Notes under the pieces: model-generated
Databases searched by the model: none
Seen by the model: the letters and a program-made list of their open reading frames with translations, nothing else
What the model was told of the DNA's origin: nothing
Shown: in pieces, positions 19,874 to 29,743 of the stretch
Numbering within the stretch: position 1 is the stretch's first letter
How the letters are laid out: each line of letters opens with the position of its first letter
Translations under genes and position numbers: made by a program
Assembly (NCBI RefSeq): GCF_900638385.1
Contig: NZ_LR134510.1
Location: 1,426,001 to 1,490,000, forward strand
Origin: Actinobacillus delphinicola
Lineage (GTDB): Bacteria > Pseudomonadota > Gammaproteobacteria > Enterobacterales > Pasteurellaceae
Direction of reading: 5' to 3'
Length of the DNA stretch: 64,000 nucleotides

Positions 19874-21913
19874 TTGACAAACTTTACGAGCTTTATTTAT
19901 AAGCGCTCGTCGTTCAATCCTTTCGTTATCAGTATTACTTTATTGTTGCTGATCGCATTAATTGCAACGACATTACTTTTTCCAACACAAATTTAATCAT
20001 TATTAAATCAAATTAAACAGGGCATTTTCGCTGACTTTAGTTGGTTTTACATTTTAGCTTTTTCGATTTTTATCGCTTTCCTACTTATTTTATCCATGAG
20101 TAGTGTGGGAAATATCAAACTTGGTACCGATGAAGAAGAACCTGAATTTAGCTTTCTTTCATGGATGGCAATGCTATTTGCTGCTGGCATGGGGGTTGGC
20201 TTGATGTTTTATGGTGTTGCTGAACCGCTTTCCCATTTTGCATCATCAATTACAACGGGATCAACAGAAAACAAAGAACAAGAGGCGTTACTTTATACTA
20301 TTTTCCACTGGGGTATCCACGCTTGGGGTGTATACGCAGTGATTGCATTAGCGTTAGCGTATTTTGGTTTCCGTTATAAACTTCCGTTATCTCTACGTTC
20401 TTGTTTTTACCCATTATTAAAAGAGAAAATAAATGGGAAAATGGGGGATATAATTGATATTGTTGCTTTAACTACGACATTATTTGGGATTATCACTACT
20501 TTAGGGCTTGGCGCAGCACAATTAGGCGCAGGGTTGAAAACATTAGGTTTTTTATCTGAAAATAGCTATGGTGTTCAGGTAGTCATTATTCTTGCGGTGA
20601 TGGTAGTCGCAATTTTATCTGCTACGTCAGGTATTGGTAAAGGCGTAAAAATCCTAAGCGAAATGAACCTGATGCTAGCTTTTAGCCTATTATTGTTTGT
20701 ACTTGTAACTGGACCAACACTCTATTTACTTTCTTCTTTCAGCGATAATTTAGGCACGTATTTAAGTCATGTTGTGAGCTTAAGTTTTAAAACCTTTGTT
20801 TATGAAACTGAAAATACTTCATGGTTTACGAGCTGGACCGTGCTTTATTGGGCATGGTGGTGTTCATGGGCGCCATTTGTAGGATTATTTATTGCACGTA
20901 TTTCTAAAGGGCGTACTATCCGTGAATTTATTTTTGGTGTACTTGCTATTCCAAGTTTATTCTGTATTTTATGGTTTACTGTCTTTGGGAATAGTGCGAT
21001 TTATGTTGACTTACACAGCGCACATGGTGCATTACAGCAAATTGTAAATGTGCCAGAACAATTATTGTTTAAATTTTTCCACTATTTACCATTACCAATG
21101 GTAACAGGATGTATTGCATTAGTTGTCATTTGCTTATTCTTCATCACTTCTGCTGATTCAGGAATTTATGTGTTAAACAATATTGCTGCTCGTGATAAAT
21201 CGTTAAATTCACCAGCATGGCAAGCGGTAATGTGGGGAATTATTATTTGTATTATTTCCATTACATTACTTGGAGCTGGTGGGTTAAGTGCATTACAAAC
21301 AATGACCTTAATTATGGCATTACCATTTGCGGTTATCATGCTAATTATGTGTTTTAGTTTATGGAAAGCAATTGCGGTTGATCAAAAATATTTTAGTACA
21401 AAATTAACCCCAACTACCGCATTCTGGACAGGTGATAACTGGCGCGAACGTTTAGATCAAATGCTTAACCAAACCCAAGAAAAAGATATCTTAAAATTCT
21501 TGAAATATGTTGCTTTACCTGCCATGCGCGAATTAAGTAAGGAATTGGTGGATGTCCATAATTTAAATGTGGAGATTGCACAACACATTAATTATGAAGA
21601 TGATGAAGATAACTACGTTGAAATTACGATCAAAAAAGAGTCTGTTCGTGATTTTACTTACGGAATTAAATCAATTAGTCATGAAGTATCTGAACAATTG
21701 ATCAATGATGAACATCTCCCATATATCCAACATACGTTGACATATTTGCCAATGACTTATTTTTCAGATGGGCGTACAGGGTATGATGTGCAGTATATGA
21801 CACGTAAAGAAATTATTGCCGATATTTTGAAACAGTACGATCGTTATTTAAATCTTTTAAATGATGTTGGGCAAGAGCTTATGGGGCATGAGCAAACAAT
21901 TCTTGCAGAATAA
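19874..21913 (+). pseudogene. betT: BCCT-family betaine/choline transporter (BetT-like), interrupted by an in-frame stop
   Basis: Sodium- or proton-coupled importer of choline or betaines. GAGGAG (19862-19867) six bases before TTG at 19874 marks the start. After 40 codons there is a TAA (19994-19996), then the same frame runs on to 21913, so one nonsense codon splits an otherwise intact frame of about 680 codons. The downstream part has the family motifs GMGVGLMFYGVAEPLSHF and WAWWCSWAPFVGLFIARISK and about eleven helices. Restart at ATG 20096 has no good ribosome site and would lose the first helix. The long intact remainder suggests a recent mutation, read-through or a sequencing error. Confidence 0.8.
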
Positions 21914-21930
21914 TCATTACATAAAACGAA

Positions 21931-21955
21931 AAGCGCACGAAAGTGCGTTTTTTTT
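21931..21955 (+). terminator. Intrinsic terminator after the BCCT gene
   Basis: CGCAC (21934-21938), GAAA loop, GTGCG (21943-21947), extended by a G-T wobble and two A-T pairs, then a T run to 21955. Confidence 0.75.
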
Positions 21956-22087
21956 ATATCTAAACGTAATATTTTTTATATTTTATTCGAGTATTACTCC
22001 AAAAAATAGAATAAAACTAATCAAAACAGTTTAAAAAGATTAAAAAATACTCACTCAGAGCTTTGTCTATAAAAAATTTTTCTATTC

Positions 22088-22141
22088 TGTGATCTTCATC
22101 ACGCCTGAAAATTACATGCTTTACACACTTTTTCATATAAT
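22088..22141 (+). promoter_or_regulatory. CRP site and -10 element upstream of manXYZ
   Basis: TGTGA-TCTTCA-TCACG (22088-22103) fits the CRP consensus. A perfect TATAAT lies at 22136-22141, which would place the CRP centre about 50 bases upstream of transcription start. The rest of the 364-base gap 21914-22277 is A/T-rich with nothing else recognised. Confidence 0.6.
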
Positions 22142-22277
22142 GTAGCCACTTTTTTGAATATGTTTTGTAGAAAGTTCAGTTCAAAAGAGTCATTTACCTA
22201 CTTTTATAGCACGTACTTTTAGGGTGTAGATTTTATAAGACGTCGCTTTCGATTGATTAAATATGTAAGGAGACGAA

Positions 22278-23264
22278 ATGAGTATAGGTATTTTAATTGC
22301 CACTCATGGTAGAGCCGCAGAACAATTATTGAAAACTACCGAAATGCTAATCGGGGAGCAAGATGATGTGGCAACAATTGATTTCGTGCCTGGTGAGAAT
22401 GCTGAAACCATCATGACGAAATATCAAGAAAAAATTCAAGGCGATTTATCGCATTGTGATCATTTTCTTTTCCTCGTTGATACCTGGGGCGGCAGTCCAT
22501 TTAATGCAGCAAATCGTGTTGCAGAAGGCAAAGATAATATGGATGTCGTGACTGGCGTAAATGTGCCAATGCTAGTTGAAACTTTTATGGCTCGTGATGA
22601 TGGTCCAAGTTTAGATGAATTAGTTGAAGTTGCACTAGAAACGGGTCGAATGGGCGTACGAGCATTGAAGCATGTTGAAGTAGAAGCTGAAAAAGAAGAA
22701 GTACAACCAGCAGCGAAACCAGTTGAACCTGTTCAAGTAAATGCAGTGCCAACAAATAAAGAGGGTCATCTTGTTGTCGGTTTAGCGCGTATTGATGATC
22801 GCTTAATTCATGGTCAGGTTGCAACACGTTGGACAAAAGAAAGCCAAGTTAAACGTATCGTTGTTGTAAATGATGATGTTGCAAAAGATCAAGTGCGTTC
22901 TACCATGTTAAAAAGTGTAGCGCCTCCAGGTGTAACCGCTCATGTCGTGGGCGTTGAAAAGATGATCCGTGTTTGGAACAATCCAGAGTATGCGGGTGAA
23001 CGTATGATGTTGTTATTCACAAACCCAACTGATGTACTAACTTTATTAGAAGCGGGAGTAAAAATGCCATCTATTAACATTGGTGGTATGGCGTACCGTG
23101 AAGGTAAGAAGATGATTACAAGTGCAGTATCTGTTGATGATAAAGATATTGCGGCTTTCGAAGCCATTAATGATATGGGCGTAGAACTTGATGTTCGGAA
23201 AGTATCAAATGATAGTCGTCAATATATGATGGATCTTCTTAAGAAAAATAATCTTATTGCATAA
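22278..23264 (+). CDS. manX: PTS mannose-family transporter subunit IIAB
   Basis: Cytoplasmic phosphotransfer protein that takes phosphate from HPr and passes it to the incoming sugar (mannose, glucose, glucosamine and similar). The 328-residue protein has a IIA domain with the phosphorylated His in IATHG (His10), an acidic Ala/Pro-rich linker (about 133-160) and a IIB domain with its active His in DDRLIHGQV (His178). AGGAG precedes the ATG at 22278. First gene of manXYZ, probably under the CRP site at 22088. The sugar is inferred from family and from manA downstream. Confidence 0.94.
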   Translation: MSIGILIATHGRAAEQLLKTTEMLIGEQDDVATIDFVPGENAETIMTKYQEKIQGDLSHCDHFLFLVDTWGGSPFNAANRVAEGKDNMDVVTGVNVPMLVETFMARDDGPSLDELVEVALETGRMGVRALKHVEVEAEKEEVQPAAKPVEPVQVNAVPTNKEGHLVVGLARIDDRLIHGQVATRWTKESQVKRIVVVNDDVAKDQVRSTMLKSVAPPGVTAHVVGVEKMIRVWNNPEYAGERMMLLFTNPTDVLTLLEAGVKMPSINIGGMAYREGKKMITSAVSVDDKDIAAFEAINDMGVELDVRKVSNDSRQYMMDLLKKNNLIA

Positions 23265-23282
23265 CTACTGAAGGAATAAACT

Positions 23283-24083
23283 ATGGAAATTTCAACTCTA
23301 CAAATCATACTGGTATTCCTAGTTTCCTGTTTAGCAGGTATGGGATCTATCTTAGATGAATGGCAGTTTCACCGTCCATTAATCGCATGTACCTTAATTG
23401 GTCTTGTTCTTGGTGATATGAAAACCGGGATTATCGTTGGGGGGTCATTAGAACTTCTCGCTCTCGGTTGGATGAATATCGGGGCAGCGCTTGCACCAGA
23501 CGCAGCGTTAGCATCTGTTATCTCAACAATCCTTGTTATCGTAGGTAAACAAGATATCGCAACAGGTATCGCGTTGGCGATTCCACTAGCTGCAGCAGGT
23601 CAAGTATTAACTTATGTTGTTCGTGCAATTACCGTTGGTTTCCAACACGCAGCTGACCGTTCAATCCGTGATGGTAATTTATCTTGGTTAAGCTGGGTTC
23701 ACTGTACCGCATTATTACTACAAGCAATGCGTATCGCAATCCCAGCACTTTTAGTCGCAATGACAGCAGGAACAGATACTGTTCACCAAATGCTTGCAGC
23801 TATCCCACCAGTTGTGACAAATGGTCTTAAAATCGGTGGTGGTATCATTGCGGTAGTAGGTTATGCAATGGTTATCAACATGATGCGTGCAGGTCACTTA
23901 ATGCCATTCTTCTATGCTGGCTTTGTGATTGCAGCATTCACAAACTTCAACCTTGTAGCACTTGGTGTACTTGGTGCGGTAATGGCATATCTTTATATCC
24001 AACTCAGCCCAAAATACAACAAATCTCAACAAACCGTTCAAGTTGTTTCACCAACTAACGATCTTGATAACCGATTAGATTAA
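23283..24083 (+). CDS. manY: PTS mannose-family transporter subunit IIC
   Basis: Membrane channel component forming the sugar path with IID. The 266-residue hydrophobic protein has the family GSILDEWQFHRPL near residue 22, GGSLELLALGWMNIGAALAPDAA near residues 56-78 and a C-terminal cytoplasmic tail. AAGGAA precedes the ATG. It lies 18 bases after manX and 12 before manZ. Confidence 0.95.
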   Translation: MEISTLQIILVFLVSCLAGMGSILDEWQFHRPLIACTLIGLVLGDMKTGIIVGGSLELLALGWMNIGAALAPDAALASVISTILVIVGKQDIATGIALAIPLAAAGQVLTYVVRAITVGFQHAADRSIRDGNLSWLSWVHCTALLLQAMRIAIPALLVAMTAGTDTVHQMLAAIPPVVTNGLKIGGGIIAVVGYAMVINMMRAGHLMPFFYAGFVIAAFTNFNLVALGVLGAVMAYLYIQLSPKYNKSQQTVQVVSPTNDLDNRLD

Positions 24084-24095
24084 AGGATATAAGCT

Positions 24096-24932
24096 ATGAC
24101 TACTGAAATGAAAAAAGTAACACAAAGTGACCTTAATAAAGTGGTAATTCGCTCAAACCTTTTCCAAGGTTCTTGGAACTTTGAACGTATGCAAGCGTTA
24201 GGTTGGGCATTCTCAATGGTTCCTGTAATTAAACGTTTGTATCCAGATCCAAATTCACAAGAACGTAAGGATGCGATTAAACGTCACTTAGAATTTTTTA
24301 ATACTCAACCATTTATGGCAGCACCAGTACTTGGTGTAACCATTGCGATGGAAGAAGAACGTGCTAACGGTAAAGAAATCGATGATGCAGCAATTAATGG
24401 TATCAAAGTCGGTCTTATGGGGCCATTAGCTGGTGTGGGTGACCCGATTTTCTGGGGGACAGCACGTCCAGTATTTGCAGCGCTTGGCGCAGGGCTTGCG
24501 ATCACGGGTAGTATTCTTGGACCACTTCTTTTCTTCATCTTATTTAACGCATTGCGTTTAGCAACTCGTTATTATGGTGTAACTTACGGTTATCACAAAG
24601 GGTTAAACGTTGTACAAGATATGTCAGGCGGTTTATTACAAAAATTAACTGAAGGGGCATCTATCTTGGGGTTATTTATCATGGGGGCATTAGTTCAAAA
24701 ATGGACCTCAATTAATGTTCCAGTGGTAGTATCCACCATCACCCGCCAAGACGGTACCGTACAAGTAACAACAGTGCAAAACGTACTAGATAGCTTAATG
24801 CCAGGTCTTTTAGCATTAGTTTGTACTTTTGCATGTATGTGGTTATTACGCCACCGTGTCAATGCACTTTGGATTATTATCGGTATCTTTGTTATCGGTA
24901 TTATCGGTGCGGCGACAGGCACACTCGCATAA
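24096..24932 (+). CDS. manZ: PTS mannose-family transporter subunit IID
   Basis: Second membrane component of the mannose-type permease. The 278-residue protein has the family features SWNFERMQALGWAFSM (about 26-41), a conserved LGVTIAMEEERANG, and GPLAGVGDPIFWGTARP, with hydrophobic segments toward the C-terminus. AAGGAT precedes the ATG. A strong terminator follows, yet yobD and manA lie close behind. Confidence 0.95.
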   Translation: MTTEMKKVTQSDLNKVVIRSNLFQGSWNFERMQALGWAFSMVPVIKRLYPDPNSQERKDAIKRHLEFFNTQPFMAAPVLGVTIAMEEERANGKEIDDAAINGIKVGLMGPLAGVGDPIFWGTARPVFAALGAGLAITGSILGPLLFFILFNALRLATRYYGVTYGYHKGLNVVQDMSGGLLQKLTEGASILGLFIMGALVQKWTSINVPVVVSTITRQDGTVQVTTVQNVLDSLMPGLLALVCTFACMWLLRHRVNALWIIIGIFVIGIIGAATGTLA

Positions 24933-24949
24933 TTATAAATAACAAGAAA

Positions 24950-24978
24950 AGCCCCCTGGATTGGGGGCTCATTTATTT
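24950..24978 (+). terminator. Intrinsic terminator after manZ
   Basis: AGCCCCC (24950-24956) pairs with GGGGGCT (24963-24969), then CATTTATTTT. The weak T run suggests partial read-through into yobD. Confidence 0.75.
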
Positions 24979-24993
24979 TAGAAAAGGGGTTAT

Positions 24994-25446
24994 ATGGTAA
25001 ATTTTTTGTTAATACTCGGGATTAGTATTTTCTTTCTTTACGCGATTTATGATCAATTCGGTACCAATAAGTTAAAAGGAAAAACGGTTTTAAGCGTACG
25101 TCTTAAACGTCGCACCCGACTAGATAGCATTATTTTCGTTATTATTATTGGTGTCATTCTTTATCAACAACGTCTTCAAATTTCAACTACCACCATATTC
25201 TTACTCTTATTCATGGTGTTATTGAGTTTCTATGTTGCTTTTTTACGCTATCCACAGTTACTTTTCAAAAAAACAGGATGCTATTTAGATAATATTTTTA
25301 TAGATTATAAGAAAATCAAACAAGTGAATTTAAGCGAAAATAATATTGTGGTCATTGATTTAACGAATGGCAAACAATTTTTAGCACCGCTTAATGATCC
25401 AGAAGATAAAAATAAAATTTTCCAATTATTGGGTGGAAAAGCTTAG
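24994..25446 (+). CDS. yobD: YobD-family (DUF986/UPF0266) membrane protein
   Basis: Small inner-membrane protein of unknown function. The 150-residue sequence has three hydrophobic segments (about 3-20, 47-62, 68-86) and the conserved LRRGRIDSVIF-like stretch, here LKRRTRLDSIIF. I recall yobD directly downstream of manXYZ in E. coli, so this adjacency is conserved and suggests a role linked to the mannose PTS. A GGGG lies six bases before the ATG. The gene starts 61 bases after manZ. Confidence 0.8.
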   Translation: MVNFLLILGISIFFLYAIYDQFGTNKLKGKTVLSVRLKRRTRLDSIIFVIIIGVILYQQRLQISTTTIFLLLFMVLLSFYVAFLRYPQLLFKKTGCYLDNIFIDYKKIKQVNLSENNIVVIDLTNGKQFLAPLNDPEDKNKIFQLLGGKA

Positions 25447-25461
25447 AAAAGGATAAAACCG

Positions 25462-26676
25462 ATGGAAAACGAAAATATGCAAAAAATTTATTTACTACAA
25501 GGTGGCATGCAACATTACGCGTGGGGCGGAGCGGAGTATCTACCTGCACTCTTAAAGCAAGTTTCACAACCCGATATGACCTATGCAGAATGGTGGTTGG
25601 GGACGCATTCTGCTTTGCCATCCACTGTTATGGTGAATGGTAAAGCACAACCTTTAGCCGAATTTATTGCAGAAAACCCGCAGGTTTTAGGCAAAAAAAG
25701 CCGTGCGAAATTCGGCGATGAATTGCCTTTTTTACTAAAAATACTTGACGTAGCAAAACCGCTTTCCATTCAACTTCATCCAACGAAAACTCAAGCAGAG
25801 CAAGGTTTTATTTTAGAAAATCAGCAAGGCATCGATCCAAAAGCAAGTAATCGTACTTATAAAGATGCCAACCATAAACCTGAAATGATGGTGGCGCTTT
25901 CTGATTTTTGGCTGTTACATGGTTTTCGTCATAAAGCCGATATTATTGCTGAATTAAAACGACACACCTCATTACGAGGACTGGCAGAAAAATTAGAAAC
26001 ACAAAATTTACATGATTTTTATGCTGATATCATGCAAGCCGATCAAGCGCAACTTGCAGACTGGCTATTACCGATTATCCATGGACAGAAACAAGCTTTC
26101 ATTGAGGGTAAACTTTCATTAGAAAACCCAGATTATTGGGTGCTTTATACAATGCAAGCGATGGATATCGCAGAAGATAAATTAGATGCAGGCTTATTGT
26201 GTTTTTATATTTTTAATTTAGTGCATTTGCAAAAAGGTGAAGGGATTTTCCAGGCTGCTGGTATTCCGCATGCGTATTTGCGTGGACAAAATATTGAGCT
26301 GATGGCAACCTCAGATAATGTTATTCGAGGTGGCTTAACGCCTAAGTATGTCAATATTCCTGCACTTTTAGAAATTGTCGATACGCAGGAAATTACGCCA
26401 AATATTTTGCCGATAGCACAGACTCAATATCATACTTTTGAAAATTTTGTGGATGATTTTACGCTTACTGAAGTGAATTTAGTCCAGAATGAACATATAA
26501 AATGTATCAGTGAGAGTGCCGAAATCCTATTAGTCATGACTGGTGAACTGGAAATCCAAGGAGAAACCGAAAACTACTGTTTATCGCAAGGACAGTCAGT
26601 ATTTATTTGTACCGATAGTGCTTATACGCTACGAGCAAATCAAACCAGTAATGCCGTGATTGCCAAATTACCTTAA
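25462..26676 (+). CDS. manA: Mannose-6-phosphate isomerase, class I
   Basis: Zinc enzyme converting mannose 6-phosphate to fructose 6-phosphate, so it feeds the product of the neighbouring PTS into glycolysis. The 404-residue protein has LSIQLHPTKTQAEQGF and the C-terminal signature GIPHAYLRGQNIELMATSDN. AAGGAT precedes the ATG at 25462; a second in-frame ATG at 25477 is possible. It follows yobD by 15 bases and ends at a strong hairpin. Confidence 0.95.
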   Translation: MENENMQKIYLLQGGMQHYAWGGAEYLPALLKQVSQPDMTYAEWWLGTHSALPSTVMVNGKAQPLAEFIAENPQVLGKKSRAKFGDELPFLLKILDVAKPLSIQLHPTKTQAEQGFILENQQGIDPKASNRTYKDANHKPEMMVALSDFWLLHGFRHKADIIAELKRHTSLRGLAEKLETQNLHDFYADIMQADQAQLADWLLPIIHGQKQAFIEGKLSLENPDYWVLYTMQAMDIAEDKLDAGLLCFYIFNLVHLQKGEGIFQAAGIPHAYLRGQNIELMATSDNVIRGGLTPKYVNIPALLEIVDTQEITPNILPIAQTQYHTFENFVDDFTLTEVNLVQNEHIKCISESAEILLVMTGELEIQGETENYCLSQGQSVFICTDSAYTLRANQTSNAVIAKLP

Positions 26677-26684
26677 TCACTCAC

Positions 26685-26717
26685 AACAAACGCCATCTGA
26701 TTGGCGTTTGTTATTTT
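26685..26717 (+). terminator. Intrinsic terminator of manA
   Basis: AACAAACGCCA (26685-26695) pairs with TGGCGTTTGTT (26702-26712), loop TCTGAT, then ATTTT. Confidence 0.85.
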
Positions 26718-26750
26718 AGGAAAACATACTTGCAATGTTGAATAATTAAC

Positions 26751-26780
26751 ATAATTTTTTCCGAAAATGCGGGCGTTAGC
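26751..26780 (+). repeat. Repeat-family copy between manA and prfA
   Basis: ATAATTTTTTCC, GAAAATG, CGGGCGTTAGC: a diverged single arm (one G changed in the G run, GTGA changed to GTTA). Confidence 0.5.
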
Positions 26781-26853
26781 TATGCCTTAAAATCAAATTC
26801 TGTTAAAGTAGTGCAATTTTGCAGTTATAAACGTTAAATTCAAAAGGATAACG

Positions 26854-27936
26854 ATGAAACCTTCCATTATTAGCAAATTAGAGAGTTTAAAAGAGCGTCA
26901 TGAAGAGCTTGAAGCGCTGCTTGGTGATGCGTCTATTATCAGTGATCAAGATAAATTCCGTGCATACTCTAAAGAATACGCACAGCTTGAAGACGTTGTG
27001 AAATGTTTTGGGCGCTGGACACAATTACAAGATGATCTTGAAGGCGCAAAAATGTTGCTTGAAGATCCATCAATGAAAGAAATGGCGGAAGAAGAAATTA
27101 CCGCATGTGAAGAAGAATTAGTTGAAATCGAACAACAATTACAAATCCTACTTTTACCAAAAGATCCGAATGATGAATACAATGCATATTTAGAAATCCG
27201 TGCAGGAACGGGTGGTGATGAAGCGGGTATCTTCGCAGGTGACCTCTTCCGTATGTACAGCCGTTATGCAGAAAGTAAACGTTGGCGCGTAGAAATGCTT
27301 AGCGCAAATGAAAGTGAACAAGGCGGATTTAAAGAAGTTATCGTAAAAATTAGCGGTGAAAACGTTTACGGACAGCTTAAATTCGAATCAGGTGGTCACC
27401 GTGTACAACGTGTACCAAAAACTGAATCTCAAGGACGTATTCACACTTCTGCGTGTACCGTTGCGGTGATGCCAGAGTTACCAGAAAGCGAATTACCAGA
27501 AATTAATCCGTCTGATTTACGTATTGATACTTATCGTTCTTCAGGTGCGGGTGGTCAGCACGTTAATACCACTGATTCTGCAGTACGTATTACCCATATT
27601 CCAACGGGTATCGTGGTAGAGTGTCAAGACGAACGTTCACAACACAAAAACAAAGCGAAAGCGATGTCTGTGTTAGCTTCTCGTATCGTCCAAGCAGAAC
27701 AAGAAAAACAAGCGCAAGAACAAGCGGATACTCGCCGTAACTTACTCGGATCAGGTGACCGTAGTGATAAAATCCGTACTTATAACTATCCGCAAGGTCG
27801 TGTTACCGATCACCGTATCAACTTAACCCTTTACCGTTTAGATGAAATTATGAATGGTAAAATTGATGAATTGATCCAACCGATTATTACTGAATATCAA
27901 GCGGATCAATTAGCTGCTTTGTCAGAAATGGCATAA
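26854..27936 (+). CDS. prfA: Peptide chain release factor 1
   Basis: Recognises UAA and UAG stop codons and triggers peptide release. The 360-residue protein has the GGQ catalytic loop in [18 protein letters not shown] and the codon-reading region near residues 185-195. AAGGAT lies before the ATG. The methyltransferase that modifies its GGQ glutamine, prmC, starts only three bases downstream, a common pairing. Confidence 0.97.
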   Translation: MKPSIISKLESLKERHEELEALLGDASIISDQDKFRAYSKEYAQLEDVVKCFGRWTQLQDDLEGAKMLLEDPSMKEMAEEEITACEEELVEIEQQLQILLLPKDPNDEYNAYLEIRAGTGGDEAGIFAGDLFRMYSRYAESKRWRVEMLSANESEQGGFKEVIVKISGENVYGQLKFESGGHRVQRVPKTESQGRIHTSACTVAVMPELPESELPEINPSDLRIDTYRSSGAGGQHVNTTDSAVRITHIPTGIVVECQDERSQHKNKAKAMSVLASRIVQAEQEKQAQEQADTRRNLLGSGDRSDKIRTYNYPQGRVTDHRINLTLYRLDEIMNGKIDELIQPIITEYQADQLAALSEMA

Positions 27937-27939
27937 CGG

Positions 27940-28827
27940 ATGACGAAAAATACATATCAAACTTGGCTTGATACGGCAATCGCTGCATTGAGCCAAAGTG
28001 GAGATAGTGAGGCAAAAATTGATGCTTTTTGCCTACTTTCTTTTGTGACAGGTAAAAATCGTGCCAGTCTTGTTGCGTTTGGTGAAAGAGAATTAACTGA
28101 CTTAGAAGTCACGCAATTAGATAACTTGTTAGCACGCCGCTTAACAGGTGAGCCATTAGCTTATATTTTAGGAGAACGTGCCTTTTGGTCGCTTGATTTA
28201 GCAGTTGCTCCGTCAACCCTTATTCCTCGAGCCGATACAGAAGTGTTGGTTGAAAAAGCATTAGCGCTTGCCGAGCAAAAAATAGCACAAGGGCAATTAA
28301 GCCTAGCAATTTTAGATCTTGGAACAGGCACGGGTGCGATTGCCCTAGCTTTAGCGAAAGAGCTTTATCCGCAATGCCAGAAAAAAGGCATCCACCTTTC
28401 GGTAATGGGTGTAGATTTTCAAGCAGATGCGGTTGATCTGGCAAAAGGGAATGCCGAGCGAAATGGCTTAGCGGATTATGTAGAATTTAAGCGAAGTGAT
28501 TGGTTTAAAGCAGTGGAGGGGCAGTTTGATATTATTGTCAGCAATCCACCTTATATTGATGAACGAGATCCGCATTTAACCCAAGGTGATGTACGCTTTG
28601 AACCCAAAACGGCATTAGTCGCAGCGAATGAAGGTTATGCAGATTTATTCCATTTAATTGATCATTCCCCGAAATTTTTAAAAGCGGAAGGGTGGTTATT
28701 GATGGAGCATGGCTTTGAACAGGCACGCAAAGTACAAGAATATTTTGCACAACGATCATGGCAACAGATCGAAACGATCCGTGATTATGCAGGTTTGGAT
28801 CGTGTAACATTGGCCCAGATTATTTGA
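27940..28827 (+). CDS. prmC: Peptide chain release factor N5-glutamine methyltransferase PrmC
   Basis: Methylates the glutamine of the GGQ motif in release factors. The 295-residue protein has an N-terminal helical domain, the SAM-binding LDLGTGTGAIALAL and the catalytic NPPY in IIVSNPPYIDERDP. It follows prfA by three bases and leads to kdsA after 18 bases, so the three are probably one operon. Confidence 0.96.
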   Translation: MTKNTYQTWLDTAIAALSQSGDSEAKIDAFCLLSFVTGKNRASLVAFGERELTDLEVTQLDNLLARRLTGEPLAYILGERAFWSLDLAVAPSTLIPRADTEVLVEKALALAEQKIAQGQLSLAILDLGTGTGAIALALAKELYPQCQKKGIHLSVMGVDFQADAVDLAKGNAERNGLADYVEFKRSDWFKAVEGQFDIIVSNPPYIDERDPHLTQGDVRFEPKTALVAANEGYADLFHLIDHSPKFLKAEGWLLMEHGFEQARKVQEYFAQRSWQQIETIRDYAGLDRVTLAQII

Positions 28828-28830
28828 TAA

Positions 28831-29697
<867 letters not shown>

Positions 29698-29714
29698 GGT
29701 GAGTAATAAAAAAG

Positions 29715-29742
29715 AAAATGGGTGACAATTCACCCATTTTTT
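29715..29742. terminator. Bidirectional terminator between kdsA and the tad locus
   Basis: AAAATGGGTG (29715-29724) pairs with CACCCATTTT (29731-29740), loop ACAATT, flanked by A and T runs on both sides. It closes both converging transcripts. Confidence 0.9.
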
Positions 29743-29743
29743 A

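Noticed and set aside
20096-21913. Separate transporter gene starting at ATG 20096
   Set aside because: The frame is continuous with the 19874 TTG start apart from one stop, and 20096 lacks a ribosome site; treated as one broken gene.
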